64,000 nt of DNA from a bacterium 1XD8-76 (GCA_003611955.1 RAZE01000005.1:62001-126000), one strand, 5' to 3'; counted from the stretch's first letter, positions 25,632 to 34,402 are shown. Notes: generated by a model from the sequence alone, not told the origin. Translations and numbers: made by a program.

Positions 25632-26594
25632 CTATATCCCCCATTCCAGGATATTGCCGCTCCAGGTCAGCCCCGCTCCGAATCCCGCCAGCAGGATCTT
25701 ATCTCCCTTTTTCAACTTCCCCTGTCTGTTTATCTCATCCAACAGCAGCGGAATGCTTGCCGAAGAGGTATTTCCATAGCTCTGCAGATTCATCGGAAAC
25801 TTCCAGGACGGTTCGCCTATATGCCTCGCCACCGCTTCCAATATCCGGCAGTTTGCCTGATGCACCACAAACCAGTCGATCTCCTCCTGTTTTACTCCGT
25901 TTTTCCGCAGCACCTCTCTGATCAGTTCCGGCACCTTGCGCACCGCAAATTTAAAGATCTCCTGCCCGTTCATATCGATGTAGAACTCTCTGCCGAAACC
26001 GCTCTTTTCCACCGCCAGTCTGTTCTTACAGGTCAGAGCCCATCCTTTCTCTCCGTCGGAATGGGTGACGGAAAGAAAATGCTTTCCGGGAACGCTTTTC
26101 AGCACCGCCGCCCCCGCTCCGTCCCCAAACAGAATGCAGGTATTCCGATCCGTCCAGTCCGTCAGATGGGAGAGGCTCTCCGCCGCCACAATGAGCGCCG
26201 TCTTATACTGTCCCGCCGCAAAAAAAGCGTCCGCCATATTGTAGGCGATCACAAATCCGCTGCAGGCTGCATTGATATCGAAGGCCGCTGCACCCTTCGC
26301 GCCGATCTCCCTCTGTACCTCACAGGCCGTGCAGGGCAGTATCACATCGGAGGAAAGGGTCGCCACAATGATCAGTTCGATCTCCTCCGGCGAGATCCCC
26401 GCGCACTCTACCGCCCGCTTCGCCGCCTCGCAGGCCATATATACGGTAGTCTCCTCCTTCGCAATATGGCGTTGTCTTATTCCCGTTCTCTCCTGTATCC
26501 AGGTATCGTTCGTCTCCACCAGTTCCGCTATCCGATCATTATCCATTATGTAATTCGGCGCGTAAGAACCTGTTCCACAAATCACTGCTGACAT
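25632..26594 (-). CDS. fabH: 3-oxoacyl-ACP synthase III
   Basis: A 320-residue initiating condensing enzyme. The Cys-His-Asn triad is visible: Cys111 in DINAACSGFVIA, His in VVHQANCRILEAVARHIG, and Asn in GNTSSASIPLLLDE. It joins an acyl-CoA primer to malonyl-ACP. It is the first gene of the operon; GAGGAG precedes its ATG and the FabT-box-bearing promoter lies 60-90 bases upstream. Confidence 0.96.
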   Translation of the reverse strand: MSAVICGTGSYAPNYIMDNDRIAELVETNDTWIQERTGIRQRHIAKEETTVYMACEAAKRAVECAGISPEEIELIIVATLSSDVILPCTACEVQREIGAKGAAAFDINAACSGFVIAYNMADAFFAAGQYKTALIVAAESLSHLTDWTDRNTCILFGDGAGAAVLKSVPGKHFLSVTHSDGEKGWALTCKNRLAVEKSGFGREFYIDMNGQEIFKFAVRKVPELIREVLRKNGVKQEEIDWFVVHQANCRILEAVARHIGEPSWKFPMNLQSYGNTSSASIPLLLDEINRQGKLKKGDKILLAGFGAGLTWSGNILEWGI

Positions 26595-26643
26595 ATTTTC
26601 TCCTCAAAATGTTCAAACATCAAATATTTTGAATTTATTTATA

Positions 26644-26685
26644 TTTGATTATCAAAGTATATAGCCATTTCGTTTGAATGTCAAG
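26644..26685 (-). promoter_or_regulatory. fabH operon promoter with two FabT-box-like operators
   Basis: Minus-strand promoter TTGACA (26679-26684), 17-base spacer, TATACT (26656-26661). Palindrome TTTGA-TTA-TCAAA (26644-26656 on plus) starts at the last -10 base and covers the expected start site. A second copy TTTGA-ATG-TCAAG (26673-26685) covers the -35. The 17-base surroundings resemble the FabT box described in streptococci (TTTGATTATCAAA core). The arrangement would block RNA polymerase directly. Confidence 0.8.
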
Positions 26686-26712
26686 TAGTTTTATTGTCAA
26701 AATTTATATCAC

Positions 26713-26756
26713 AATTAAAACGGCACCCTCCAAAGTTTCCTTCATCGGATGCCGTT
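26713..26756 (-). terminator. Intrinsic terminator after the aroE-like gene
   Basis: AACGGCACCC (26719-26728) pairs with GGATGCCGTT (26747-26756), 10 base pairs with one G-T, and is followed on the minus strand by TTTTAATT. It ends the DUF1015-glgB-like-mscS-aroE transcript just upstream of the fabH promoter. Confidence 0.7.
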
Positions 26757-26790
26757 CCCGTCTCTGCCTCAAAAATCTCTTCCGCTTCTT

Positions 26791-27639
26791 CTACTCAAAC
26801 TCTTTTCTCAGCGCTTCCTCCATCACATCGACAGGCGCCTCCATGCCGGTCCAGAGCGTAAAGTTTAAGGCCGCCTGCTGCACAAGCATGCCGAGGCCGG
26901 TCACCGTCTTCGCGCCGCGCTCCGCCGCTTCCCGCAGGAAAACCGTCTCCACCGGATGGAAGACCACGTCGCATACACACATTTTTTCGCCCACAGACGC
27001 ATAGTCAATGTCCGGTCTGTCGTTTACATTTGGCGAAAATCCCGCCGAAGTGCCGTTGATCAGGATCTCCGTATCCTCCGGGATCTTCGTCTCCTTTTCC
27101 CATGCCAGATATTCCGCCCGACAGTTCGTCCTCTCATTCAACAGCGTCGCCAGCTCCTTTCCCCGCTCCGCATTTCGGTTGATGACAGTGATCTGCCCGG
27201 CGCCGTTCAGCGCGCACTCCACACAGATCGCTCTCGCCGCGCCGCCCGCGCCGAGCATCGTCACATGCTTTCCCTCTAAGGACATGCCCTCCTTCTTCAG
27301 TGCGGTGACAAAGCCCTTTCCGTCCGTGTTCTCGCCATACAGCTTTCCGTCCCGGTGGATCACCGTGTTGACAGCTCCGATGATCGAGGCCGCCTCGCTC
27401 AGCTCATCCAGAAATCCCAGAACTTTTATCTTGTGGGGCATCGTCAGATTTATGCCTTTCATGCCAAACACACGGACGCTGGCCATCGCCGTCTCCAGAT
27501 CCTCCGGCAGAACCCGGATCGTCAGATAGCGATAATTCAGCCCCTTTGCCTGAAAGGCGGCTTCCTCCACCACGCCGGTAGGATTGTCATCCACCGGATC
27601 CCCGAATACTCCCGTCAACTCCGCGCGATAATTTTTCAT
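26791..27639 (-). CDS. aroE: Shikimate dehydrogenase family protein, variant substrate-binding motif
   Basis: A 282-residue protein of the AroE fold: INLTMPHKIKVL with the catalytic Lys70, NTDGKG with Asp106, and the NADP loop GAGGAARAI. The usual N-terminal G-x-P-x-x-HS-x-SP, whose serines hold the shikimate carboxylate, reads GDPVDDNPTG (13-22). The reaction, 3-dehydroshikimate to shikimate, is therefore probable but the substrate may differ. The ATG at 27637-27639 with GGGGGAA upstream was chosen over a frame 14 codons longer. It is the last gene of its operon. Confidence 0.8.
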   Translation of the reverse strand: MKNYRAELTGVFGDPVDDNPTGVVEEAAFQAKGLNYRYLTIRVLPEDLETAMASVRVFGMKGINLTMPHKIKVLGFLDELSEAASIIGAVNTVIHRDGKLYGENTDGKGFVTALKKEGMSLEGKHVTMLGAGGAARAICVECALNGAGQITVINRNAERGKELATLLNERTNCRAEYLAWEKETKIPEDTEILINGTSAGFSPNVNDRPDIDYASVGEKMCVCDVVFHPVETVFLREAAERGAKTVTGLGMLVQQAALNFTLWTGMEAPVDVMEEALRKEFE

Positions 27640-27696
27640 TGCCGTTTCCCCCTTATATTTTAATACGTCTTCTTCGATCATTATCTATTGCACCCC

Positions 27697-28569
27697 TCAC
27701 TTCACATGCACATCCAGCTGCGGATAGGCGATCTCGATGCCGGCCGCATCTAACGCCAGCTTCGCCTCCTCCGTCATGCGCCACTTCTCCTCCCAGAAAT
27801 CCTCCTGGGCAAAATAGCAGCGCATGTTCAGGATCACGGCGCTGTCCGCCAGCTCCTCCACAAAGACCCTGTACTCCCGCTCCTTCAAAACCTTCTCGTT
27901 CTCTTCCAGCAGGGAGAACAGTACCTCCTTCGCCCTTTTTAAATCCGCGCCGTAGGAAATCCCCACCTGCACATCCATGCGGCGGTCCTTATTGCCCGAG
28001 GCGTTGGTCAGGCTGGTGTTGGCGAGACTGCCGTTCGGCAGGATCACCACCTGGTTGTCTATCGTGCTCAGCCTGGTATAAAAGATCTGGATCTCCGTCA
28101 CCGTACCCATATTGCCGTGGGTATCTTCCTTGATAAAATCCCCCACCTTAAAAGGTTTTAGCAGCATGATCAGCACCCCTCCCGCCAGGTTGGAGAGGCT
28201 TCCCTGAATGGCAAGGCCTATCGCCACGCCGGCGGAGCCCACAAGCGCCACAATACTCGCCGTGTCCACCCCGAACCAGGAAAGCATCATAAAGATCAAC
28301 AGCACGTACAGAGCCGCTTTTACAAAGGAATCCACAAAGGAGCGCACGCCCTCCTCCGCCCCGGCTCTCTGCATGGATCTCTGCAGCATCTTCCGAAACA
28401 GACTGATCAGCCGCACGCCTATCAGAAACAGCAGCACGCAGAGCAGCACCTTCACCCCAAGATTCAGCGCTTTCGACGGCAGTTCTTCCAGAAACACCTC
28501 GATCACACCCGGCTTTAAATTCCCTTCCGCTATCTCCGTAATTCCTTCCATCAGTTCACTGTTTTCCAA
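27697..28569 (-). CDS. mscS: Small-conductance mechanosensitive channel, MscS family
   Basis: A 290-residue membrane channel. Three hydrophobic segments near residues 35-60, 80-105 and 108-135 are followed by the beta domain. The pore helix VGSAGVAIGLAIQGSLSNLAGG and the motif KPFKVGDFI are diagnostic. It opens on membrane tension to release solutes during hypo-osmotic shock. The start is TTG at 28567-28569 with AAGGAG 8 bases upstream. It lies between the glgB-like gene and aroE with short gaps. Confidence 0.93.
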   Translation of the reverse strand: MENSELMEGITEIAEGNLKPGVIEVFLEELPSKALNLGVKVLLCVLLFLIGVRLISLFRKMLQRSMQRAGAEEGVRSFVDSFVKAALYVLLIFMMLSWFGVDTASIVALVGSAGVAIGLAIQGSLSNLAGGVLIMLLKPFKVGDFIKEDTHGNMGTVTEIQIFYTRLSTIDNQVVILPNGSLANTSLTNASGNKDRRMDVQVGISYGADLKRAKEVLFSLLEENEKVLKEREYRVFVEELADSAVILNMRCYFAQEDFWEEKWRMTEEAKLALDAAGIEIAYPQLDVHVK

Positions 28570-28593
28570 TTCCGCGACTCCTTCCCGATCCTC

Positions 28594-30807
28594 TTAAACC
28601 GTCACCTGCCAGATGCTGACGCTGAGCGCCGCCATTTTCACTTTGATGGACTGCTCGCATCCGTCCGCCTTCTTCTCCGCCGCCTTCTTCATCCGCGGAT
28701 TGATATAGCCTTCCCCGCCGTAGCGCACGTCATCCGTATTGAAGATTTCTTTATACTTTCCTGCGTGGGGCACGCCGATCTGTACTTCCCTGTCCACGCC
28801 TGCGAAATTACAGACCACAAACAGCTCTTCCACTCCGGTCTTCGCCTTCCCGGCCTTTCGGATAAAGGTGAGCTTGCAGTTCTCGTGGTCGATACAGTCC
28901 ACCCACTGAAAACCGGATGACTTATAATCTTCCTGATACAGTGCCGGATGCGCCAGATAAAAACGGTTCAGCTCCCTGACCATATTCTGCAGCCCTTCGT
29001 GTCCCTCCTCCTGTAAGATTGCCCAATCTATCCCTCTGTCAGTCTGCCAGGACTCTCTCTCTCCGATCTCCTGTCCCATAAACAGAAGTTTTTTACCGGG
29101 GTGCGCCATATGATACGCATAGGTCAGACGCAGCCCCGCCAGTTTACTCTCCTCTTTTCCCGGTATCCTCTGGTACAGAGACGCTTCCGACATGATCTCA
29201 TGGCTAAAGGGCAGAATATACTTTTCGCTGTAGGCATATACCATGCTCAATGTCAGCTCCTCCTGGTGATGCGCGCGGAAATAGGGATCATACTTGATAT
29301 ACTCCAGATAATCCTTCGTCCAGTCCGTATTCCACTTGTAATCGAATCCCAGTCCGTCCTTCTTCAGTTCCCCTGTCACTCCGGCCCAGGCGGAATACTC
29401 CTCCGCGATCATCAACACCCCGGAATTTCTCTTCTTCATCATCGAATTCAGATGCTTGATGAACTCGATCGCCTCCAGATTTTCGTTCCCGCCGTACATA
29501 TTGGGAAGCCACTGCCCTTCTCCCTTGCCGTAATCCAGATAGAGCATACTGTCCACTGAGACCATGCGCAAACCGTCCGCATGGTACTTCTCCACCCAGA
29601 ACATGGCGTTCGCGATCAGGAAATTTTTCACTTCGCAGCGCCCATAGTTGTACAGTCTCACATTTCGGAACGCATGATTCTTCTTTTTGTCATTCAGATG
29701 TTCGTAAAGGCAGGTCCCGTCAAAATCGGAAAGTCCTTCGTTATATTTCGGAAACCACCCGGGCACCCAGTCCAGGATCACTCCGATCCCCTCCTGGTGC
29801 AGCCTGTCCGTCAGATACTGGAAATCCGCCGGAGTTCCGCAGCGGGAAGTCGGCGCGTAATACGCACAGGTCTCATATCCCCAGGGATCCTCCGGCGTAT
29901 ACTCCATCACCGGCATAAACGCCACATGGGTGTACCCCATATCTTTCACATAGGGAATAAGCTGCCCGGCCATCTCGCGGAATGTCAGCGGAAGAGCTGC
30001 CTCTTCCCCCTCTTTTCCCTGGGCGGCAAAACTTCCGGGGTACACTTCTAAAATATTGAGCGGCGCATTTTCAGCCTGTCTTTCTTTCCGCTCTTTTAAC
30101 CACTTCTCATCATGCCATTCAAAGTTTCCGATGTCGCAGATCACCGACGCGAAATCTCCGCCTCCCTCCGTTCCGAAAGCGTAGGGATCGGTCTTTAAAT
30201 AGGTCAGCCCTCCCTTCACCTTCATCTCAAACTTATAGCAGTCTCCCTCTTTCGCCCCCGGCACAAAGATCTCAAAAATACCGCTGTCCCACAGCCTGCG
30301 CATCTGATGTATTCGTCCGTCCCAGCCGTTGAAATCCCCGACCACAGAAACCCGCAGAGCGTTCGGCGCCCACACGGCGAACTCACATCCCTTCACGCCG
30401 CCAATCTCTGTCAGATGAGCCCCCAGCTTGTCATACAACGTATAATGAATCCCCGCCTCCAGCTTGTCCGTGTCGGATGCGCTTATCTGCGGCAGAAACC
30501 GGTAGGCGTCCTCCACGATCACTTTTTTTCCGTCCTCATAACATACTTCGTACTGGTAGGCACCGATCTTGCGGTAAAACATCATCGCCGCGAAATATCC
30601 GGCTTCGTCCACCATCTCCATCGGCAAAATCTTTTTTTCTTCCCGCAAAAGCACATTGACCGAAACGGCTCCCGGCTGAAATGTCTGAAACACCAGATTC
30701 GCTCCCATGCGGTGCACGCCCAGTATCCGGTGCGGATTATCCTCCTCCGAGTATATGATCCCTTCAATAAATCCCCAATCCATTAGCTTATACAATTTTT
30801 CCTGCAT
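28594..30807 (-). CDS. Glycogen branching enzyme homologue lacking key catalytic residues
   Basis: A 737-residue protein aligned along its length with GlgB: N-terminal CBM48-like domain, then a GH13 barrel with GIGVILDWVPG, DFDGTCLYEH, NYGRCEVKNF and HPGKKLLFMGQE. Active GlgB has DWVPGHFP, RVDAVAS and LSHDEVV. Here these are DWVPGWFP (Trp351 for His), RMVSVDS (Val416 at the nucleophile Asp) and FSHEIMS (Glu537 for Asp). The general-acid Glu in IAEEYSAW is kept. Hydrolytic or branching activity is unlikely; a glucan-binding or regulatory role is possible. ATG follows AGGAGGGGG. Confidence 0.85.
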   Translation of the reverse strand: MQEKLYKLMDWGFIEGIIYSEEDNPHRILGVHRMGANLVFQTFQPGAVSVNVLLREEKKILPMEMVDEAGYFAAMMFYRKIGAYQYEVCYEDGKKVIVEDAYRFLPQISASDTDKLEAGIHYTLYDKLGAHLTEIGGVKGCEFAVWAPNALRVSVVGDFNGWDGRIHQMRRLWDSGIFEIFVPGAKEGDCYKFEMKVKGGLTYLKTDPYAFGTEGGGDFASVICDIGNFEWHDEKWLKERKERQAENAPLNILEVYPGSFAAQGKEGEEAALPLTFREMAGQLIPYVKDMGYTHVAFMPVMEYTPEDPWGYETCAYYAPTSRCGTPADFQYLTDRLHQEGIGVILDWVPGWFPKYNEGLSDFDGTCLYEHLNDKKKNHAFRNVRLYNYGRCEVKNFLIANAMFWVEKYHADGLRMVSVDSMLYLDYGKGEGQWLPNMYGGNENLEAIEFIKHLNSMMKKRNSGVLMIAEEYSAWAGVTGELKKDGLGFDYKWNTDWTKDYLEYIKYDPYFRAHHQEELTLSMVYAYSEKYILPFSHEIMSEASLYQRIPGKEESKLAGLRLTYAYHMAHPGKKLLFMGQEIGERESWQTDRGIDWAILQEEGHEGLQNMVRELNRFYLAHPALYQEDYKSSGFQWVDCIDHENCKLTFIRKAGKAKTGVEELFVVCNFAGVDREVQIGVPHAGKYKEIFNTDDVRYGGEGYINPRMKKAAEKKADGCEQSIKVKMAALSVSIWQVTV

Positions 30808-30865
30808 GTTCCCCCTCCTGTCGTTTCTTTATGATGATTTTTTGTTTCCGTCCATTTTCTGCAGC

Positions 30866-32101
30866 TCAGCGGATCGAATGGATAAATATCCCGCTCCGCA
30901 GCTTCGGCTCAAACCATGTGGATTTCGGCGGCATCAGACGTCCCGCGTCAGCCACCGCAAAAAGTTCCTGAATATCTGTCGGATAGAGCGCAAAGGCCGC
31001 CCTGCAGTCTTCCCGGCATCTTTTTTCCAGTTCGCTTAGCCCCCTGATCCCTCCGACAAAATCGATCCGCTTATCCGTTTTCGGATCCTCAATGCCGAAG
31101 TGCGGCGCAAAAACCCTGGACTGTAAAATGGAGACATCCAGATTTTCCACCGGATCTTCCGAAAAACAGTGAGGCTTTGCGGTCAGTTTATACCAATTTT
31201 CTTCCAGATACAGAGAAAATTCTCCCTTCTTTGTCGGTTTGTAAATACCGGACAATTTCTCCACCGCAAAATCCGTCTCCAGCTTCTGCAGCAGCTCCCC
31301 CGCGCTCATCCCGTTCAGATCCTTCAATACTCTATTATAATCCAGAATCCGAAGCTCCTCCTCCGGAAACAGTACCGACAGAAAGAAGTTAAACTCTTCC
31401 TCCCCCGTATAGCCCGGGTGCTGCGCCCGGCGTTTCAGACCGACCTTCACCGCCGAGGCACAGCGATGATGGCCGTCCGCGATATAGACCGCATCCATCC
31501 CGGCGAAAGCCTCCCTGATTTCTCTCTGACTCTCTCCGTCCGCCACCTGCCACACCTGGTGCCGGATGCCGTCTTCGGACACCCAGTCGTAGAGCGGATC
31601 CTGCGCCGTCTTTTTTTGCATGATCGTCCGCAGCGTCCCTGTCTGCCTGTACGCCAAAAAGATCGGGCCGGTCTGAGCATCGCAGGTATCCACATGGCGG
31701 ATCCTGTCCTGCTCCTTATCCTCCCTCGTATTTTCATGCTTTTTGATCACCCGGCTCTCATAGTCGTCTATGGACGCACACGCCACAAAACCATGCTGAG
31801 TATTCCCCTCCATGGTGAGCGCGTATATATAATACATGGGCTCCTCTTCCGCCACAAAATCCCCCGCCGCTATCCGTCCATCCAGCAGTTCTTTCGCCCG
31901 TATGTACACCCGTTCGTCATAGGTATCCACGCTCTCATCGAAAGAGGTCTCCGCTCTGTCGATCGCCAGAAAAGAATCCGGACTTTTCTTTACAACCTCT
32001 GTCGCCTCTTTTCTGTTGTACACATCGTAAGGAAGCGCCGCGATCTTTTCCACTTTTTCCGGAACGGGACGCACCGCCCGGAACATTCTAATATCAGCCA
32101 T
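30866..32101 (-). CDS. DUF1015 family protein
   Basis: A 411-residue cytoplasmic protein of the DUF1015 family, common in Clostridia. Recognisable parts are IRMFRAVRPVPEKVEKIAAL, PYDVYNRKEA, YIADGHHRCASAVK and LSVLFPEEELRILDYNR. The conserved DGHHR cluster hints at a metal-dependent or phosphate-handling function, but none is established that I know of. ATG 32099-32101 has AGGAACGG upstream; a GTG 8 codons earlier is weaker. In other Clostridia it is often next to serA-serC; here those genes are about 10 kb away. Confidence 0.85.
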   Translation of the reverse strand: MADIRMFRAVRPVPEKVEKIAALPYDVYNRKEATEVVKKSPDSFLAIDRAETSFDESVDTYDERVYIRAKELLDGRIAAGDFVAEEEPMYYIYALTMEGNTQHGFVACASIDDYESRVIKKHENTREDKEQDRIRHVDTCDAQTGPIFLAYRQTGTLRTIMQKKTAQDPLYDWVSEDGIRHQVWQVADGESQREIREAFAGMDAVYIADGHHRCASAVKVGLKRRAQHPGYTGEEEFNFFLSVLFPEEELRILDYNRVLKDLNGMSAGELLQKLETDFAVEKLSGIYKPTKKGEFSLYLEENWYKLTAKPHCFSEDPVENLDVSILQSRVFAPHFGIEDPKTDKRIDFVGGIRGLSELEKRCREDCRAAFALYPTDIQELFAVADAGRLMPPKSTWFEPKLRSGIFIHSIR

Positions 32102-32155
32102 ATCCGTTCCTGCCTTATCTTTCACGTTATTATCATCAGTTTAACAAAATATGCT

Positions 32156-32183
32156 TTGCAACACAATATTTCGGTGATAAAAT
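32156..32183 (+). promoter_or_regulatory. Possible promoter of the small protein at 32234
   Basis: TTGCAA (32156-32161), 16-base spacer, TAAAAT (32178-32183). The region is AT-rich, so the match may partly be chance. Confidence 0.4.
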
Positions 32184-32233
32184 AATAAAAGAGTTGTAAA
32201 AATATAAATACAGTTTGACAGGAGATCGATCAT

Positions 32234-32518
32234 ATGACAAGCGAAGAAAGAGAAATGTTTACCAGAATCAGAGAATATGCCGATGAGGCCCTGAAAGATT
32301 TTGACACCGATCCTCAGAAGACGCCGATTTCTTTCCAGCTCCAGAAACTCCGACCTGTTATGCAGGAAATTGCGATGGAAAAACAGATGTCCGTGGAAGA
32401 CGTCTTTATCAAATACATGGATCTGGCCAGTGAGGACGCCGTGGAGAGAGAAAAACAGTTTCAGGAAAGCCTGGATGGGGACAGCAGTTTTTCCGGGCGG
32501 GCGAATCGAGTGGAGTGA
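32234..32518 (+). CDS. Small conserved-looking helical protein, function unknown
   Basis: A 94-residue charged protein with no signal peptide or membrane segment and predicted helical character (EEREMFTRIREYADEALKDF, LQKLRPVMQEIAMEKQMSVE). AGGAGATCGATC precedes the ATG, the codon use is normal, and a terminator hairpin follows, so it is a real single-gene transcript. I do not recognise the family. Confidence 0.75.
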   Translation: MTSEEREMFTRIREYADEALKDFDTDPQKTPISFQLQKLRPVMQEIAMEKQMSVEDVFIKYMDLASEDAVEREKQFQESLDGDSSFSGRANRVE

Positions 32519-32564
32519 AATTCCACCCTCAACCTATCAGTGCTCTTTTCTTCCTGCAAGGCAT

Positions 32565-32609
32565 ATAAAAAGGACTCTCCGCACCACGCAGAGAGTCCTC
32601 TTTATTATA
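32565..32609. terminator. Bidirectional intrinsic terminator
   Basis: AGGACTCTC (32571-32579) / GAGAGTCCT (32591-32599), 9 perfect pairs, with CTTTATTATATT downstream on plus and TTTTTATATG downstream on minus. It serves both the small gene and the converging purine permease. Confidence 0.8.
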
Positions 32610-32650
32610 TTAAGTTACAAATCAAATTCTGCTCCGCTGCCCCGACCACA

Positions 32651-34048
32651 TCAGTGCGTCACAAAGAACATCACCGCGAACAGCACGCCTATCACCCATG
32701 TGCCCGCCTTGATCTCCTTCGCCTTACCGGAAAACAGACAGATAAAGATATGCGCGATCACGCCGAACGCGATACCGTAGGAGATATTGTAGGTCATCGG
32801 CATCATCGCCACGGTCAAAAAAGCCGGAACAGCCGTATCCGCGTTCAGCCAGTCGATATTTCTGACGCAGTTCATCATCAGAACACCCACATAGATCAAC
32901 GCCGCTGCCGTCGCGCAGCCTGGAATCAGCGCCGCGACAGGGCTCAAAAACATCGCGATGAAGAACAGTGCACCTGTCACAACGGAAGAGAAACCGGTTC
33001 TGCCGCCCTCAGCCACACCCGCGGAGGATTCCACGAAGGTTGTGACGGTGGAAGTACCGCAGACCGCGCCGCAGGTGGTCGCGATGGCATCCGCCAACAT
33101 GGCCTTGTCCATATTCGGCACCCTGCCGTCCTTCGTCAGAAGGTCTCCTCTCGCGCAGGCGCCGTACAGCGTTCCCAGCGTATCAAACATGTCCACCAGA
33201 CAGAAAGCAAGCTCTGTCGTGACGATCAGCACCACCAGCTCTGTCGTCGTATGTCCCGCCAGATACTCCGAGAAATCAAATCCATCCGTAAACACCTTTC
33301 CGAACGCCTGGGAACCGAAATCCGCAAACGCCGTGAACGGGTTGAAACTCAGGGATGCCGCAAAACCATCGTAAAAGCCAGCGACCGTAAATCCCAGAAT
33401 ATAATAAGCCACTGCACCGCCCACAATACCGAGAAGCACAGAACCCTTCACGCCTCTCTTAGACATGACCGCTATCGCGATCACACTGCCGATCGTCACA
33501 AGGATCGGCATAACGGAAGCCCAGGTCGCCGTCCCCGAAAATACATTCAGGGAGACCAGCGTCACACAGGTGGACTCGTTATTCACAACGATCCCTGCAT
33601 TCTGCAGACCGATAAACGCGATAAACAGGCCGATACCTGCCGGAATCGCCACCCTCACATGATCCGGGATCGCCTCAAAAATCTTCTCTCTGAGGCCTGT
33701 CACGGTCAGGATGATAAAAATAATGCCGTCCACCAGCACCAACACCAGCGCATTGGCGTAGGTCAGACCGAAACCGAAACATACGGTGTACACAAAAAAT
33801 GCGTTCAGCCCCATACCGGAAGCCTGCGCAAGCGGCAGGTTGGCAAGCACACCGATCAGGATCGTGCCGATCACAGCGGAGATCGCCGTCGCGATATAGA
33901 TCGCGTTGTAGGACACAGTGCCCAGATCGGCAAACATACCGGCATTTACCATCAGGATATACGCCATTGCCATAAATGTTGTCAGCCCCGCAAGCACCTC
34001 GGTTCTGACGGTCGAACCCTTTTCTTTCACTTTGAAGAAATTCTCCAT
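32651..34048 (-). CDS. NCS2-type purine permease (AzgA/PbuG/PbuO group)
   Basis: A 465-residue membrane protein with about 12-14 hydrophobic segments. It begins MENFFKVKEKGSTVRTEVLA and has GLTTFMAMAYILMVN, ASGMGLNAFF and the second-half GTSTVTTFVESSAGVAEGGRTG split across motifs, all typical of the AzgA branch. These are proton-coupled importers of guanine, hypoxanthine or adenine. A guanine-type purine riboswitch lies in the leader, supporting guanine/hypoxanthine transport. ATG 34046-34048 follows GGAGGAG. Confidence 0.93.
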   Translation of the reverse strand: MENFFKVKEKGSTVRTEVLAGLTTFMAMAYILMVNAGMFADLGTVSYNAIYIATAISAVIGTILIGVLANLPLAQASGMGLNAFFVYTVCFGFGLTYANALVLVLVDGIIFIILTVTGLREKIFEAIPDHVRVAIPAGIGLFIAFIGLQNAGIVVNNESTCVTLVSLNVFSGTATWASVMPILVTIGSVIAIAVMSKRGVKGSVLLGIVGGAVAYYILGFTVAGFYDGFAASLSFNPFTAFADFGSQAFGKVFTDGFDFSEYLAGHTTTELVVLIVTTELAFCLVDMFDTLGTLYGACARGDLLTKDGRVPNMDKAMLADAIATTCGAVCGTSTVTTFVESSAGVAEGGRTGFSSVVTGALFFIAMFLSPVAALIPGCATAAALIYVGVLMMNCVRNIDWLNADTAVPAFLTVAMMPMTYNISYGIAFGVIAHIFICLFSGKAKEIKAGTWVIGVLFAVMFFVTH

Positions 34049-34107
34049 ACTCTCTTCTTCTCCTCCTTTTGTTCTGCCATGTCCACAGGACACGGCACAC
34101 TTTGCTG

Positions 34108-34131
34108 CGGTATAATTTTCTTATTATACCG
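34108..34131 (-). other. Strong hairpin in the purine permease leader
   Basis: CGGTATAAT / ATTATACCG, 9 perfect pairs with a 6-base loop, between the riboswitch aptamer and the permease start. It has no T run after it on either strand, so it is not a standard terminator. It may be part of the expression platform. Confidence 0.5.
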
Positions 34132-34197
34132 TGTGAGGAATCAGCCTATTCGAACTGTATCGGGGAAAAGAAACCTCTCTTTTGTACTTTATCTTTT

Positions 34198-34269
34198 CTT
34201 CCGGTAGTCAGATATTTACGGTATCTGGTAGAAACTCCGGAACCCTATTATCCGGATTATATCGAAAAG
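34198..34269 (-). promoter_or_regulatory. Purine riboswitch aptamer, guanine type
   Basis: On the minus strand the conserved core is complete: J1/2 TATAAT, P2 TCCGG/CCGGA, J2/3 GTTTCTACC, P3 AGATA-CCGTAAA-TATCT, and J3/1 GACTAC. The pyrimidine at the specificity position (74 in xpt numbering) is C, which selects guanine/hypoxanthine rather than adenine. A P1 helix with TTTTCG/CGGAA pairing closes it. About 150 bases separate it from the permease start. Confidence 0.9.
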
Positions 34270-34299
34270 CTGTCTCCTGAGTTTATAAAAATTTTATAA

Positions 34300-34328
34300 A
34301 TTATACGTTCTAAGTATATCATGGGCAA
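34300..34328 (-). promoter_or_regulatory. Promoter of the riboswitch-purine permease unit
   Basis: Minus strand TTGCCC (34323-34328), 17-base spacer, TATAAT (34300-34305), starting about 25 bases upstream of the aptamer. The 34049-34402 interval is thereby explained by promoter, aptamer and leader hairpin. Confidence 0.7.
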
Positions 34329-34402
34329 AAAACGTCTACAATCGTCATATTTTACAAAGTTCCCATAAAAATTCGCCCTTTCCTGTATCACATAATGGTG
34401 CA

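Noticed and set aside
26620-26632. TCAAA-TAT-TTTGA palindrome in the fabH leader as a third FabT box
   Set aside because: The half-sites are in the opposite order from the FabT box, and the leader is AT-rich, so chance is more likely.
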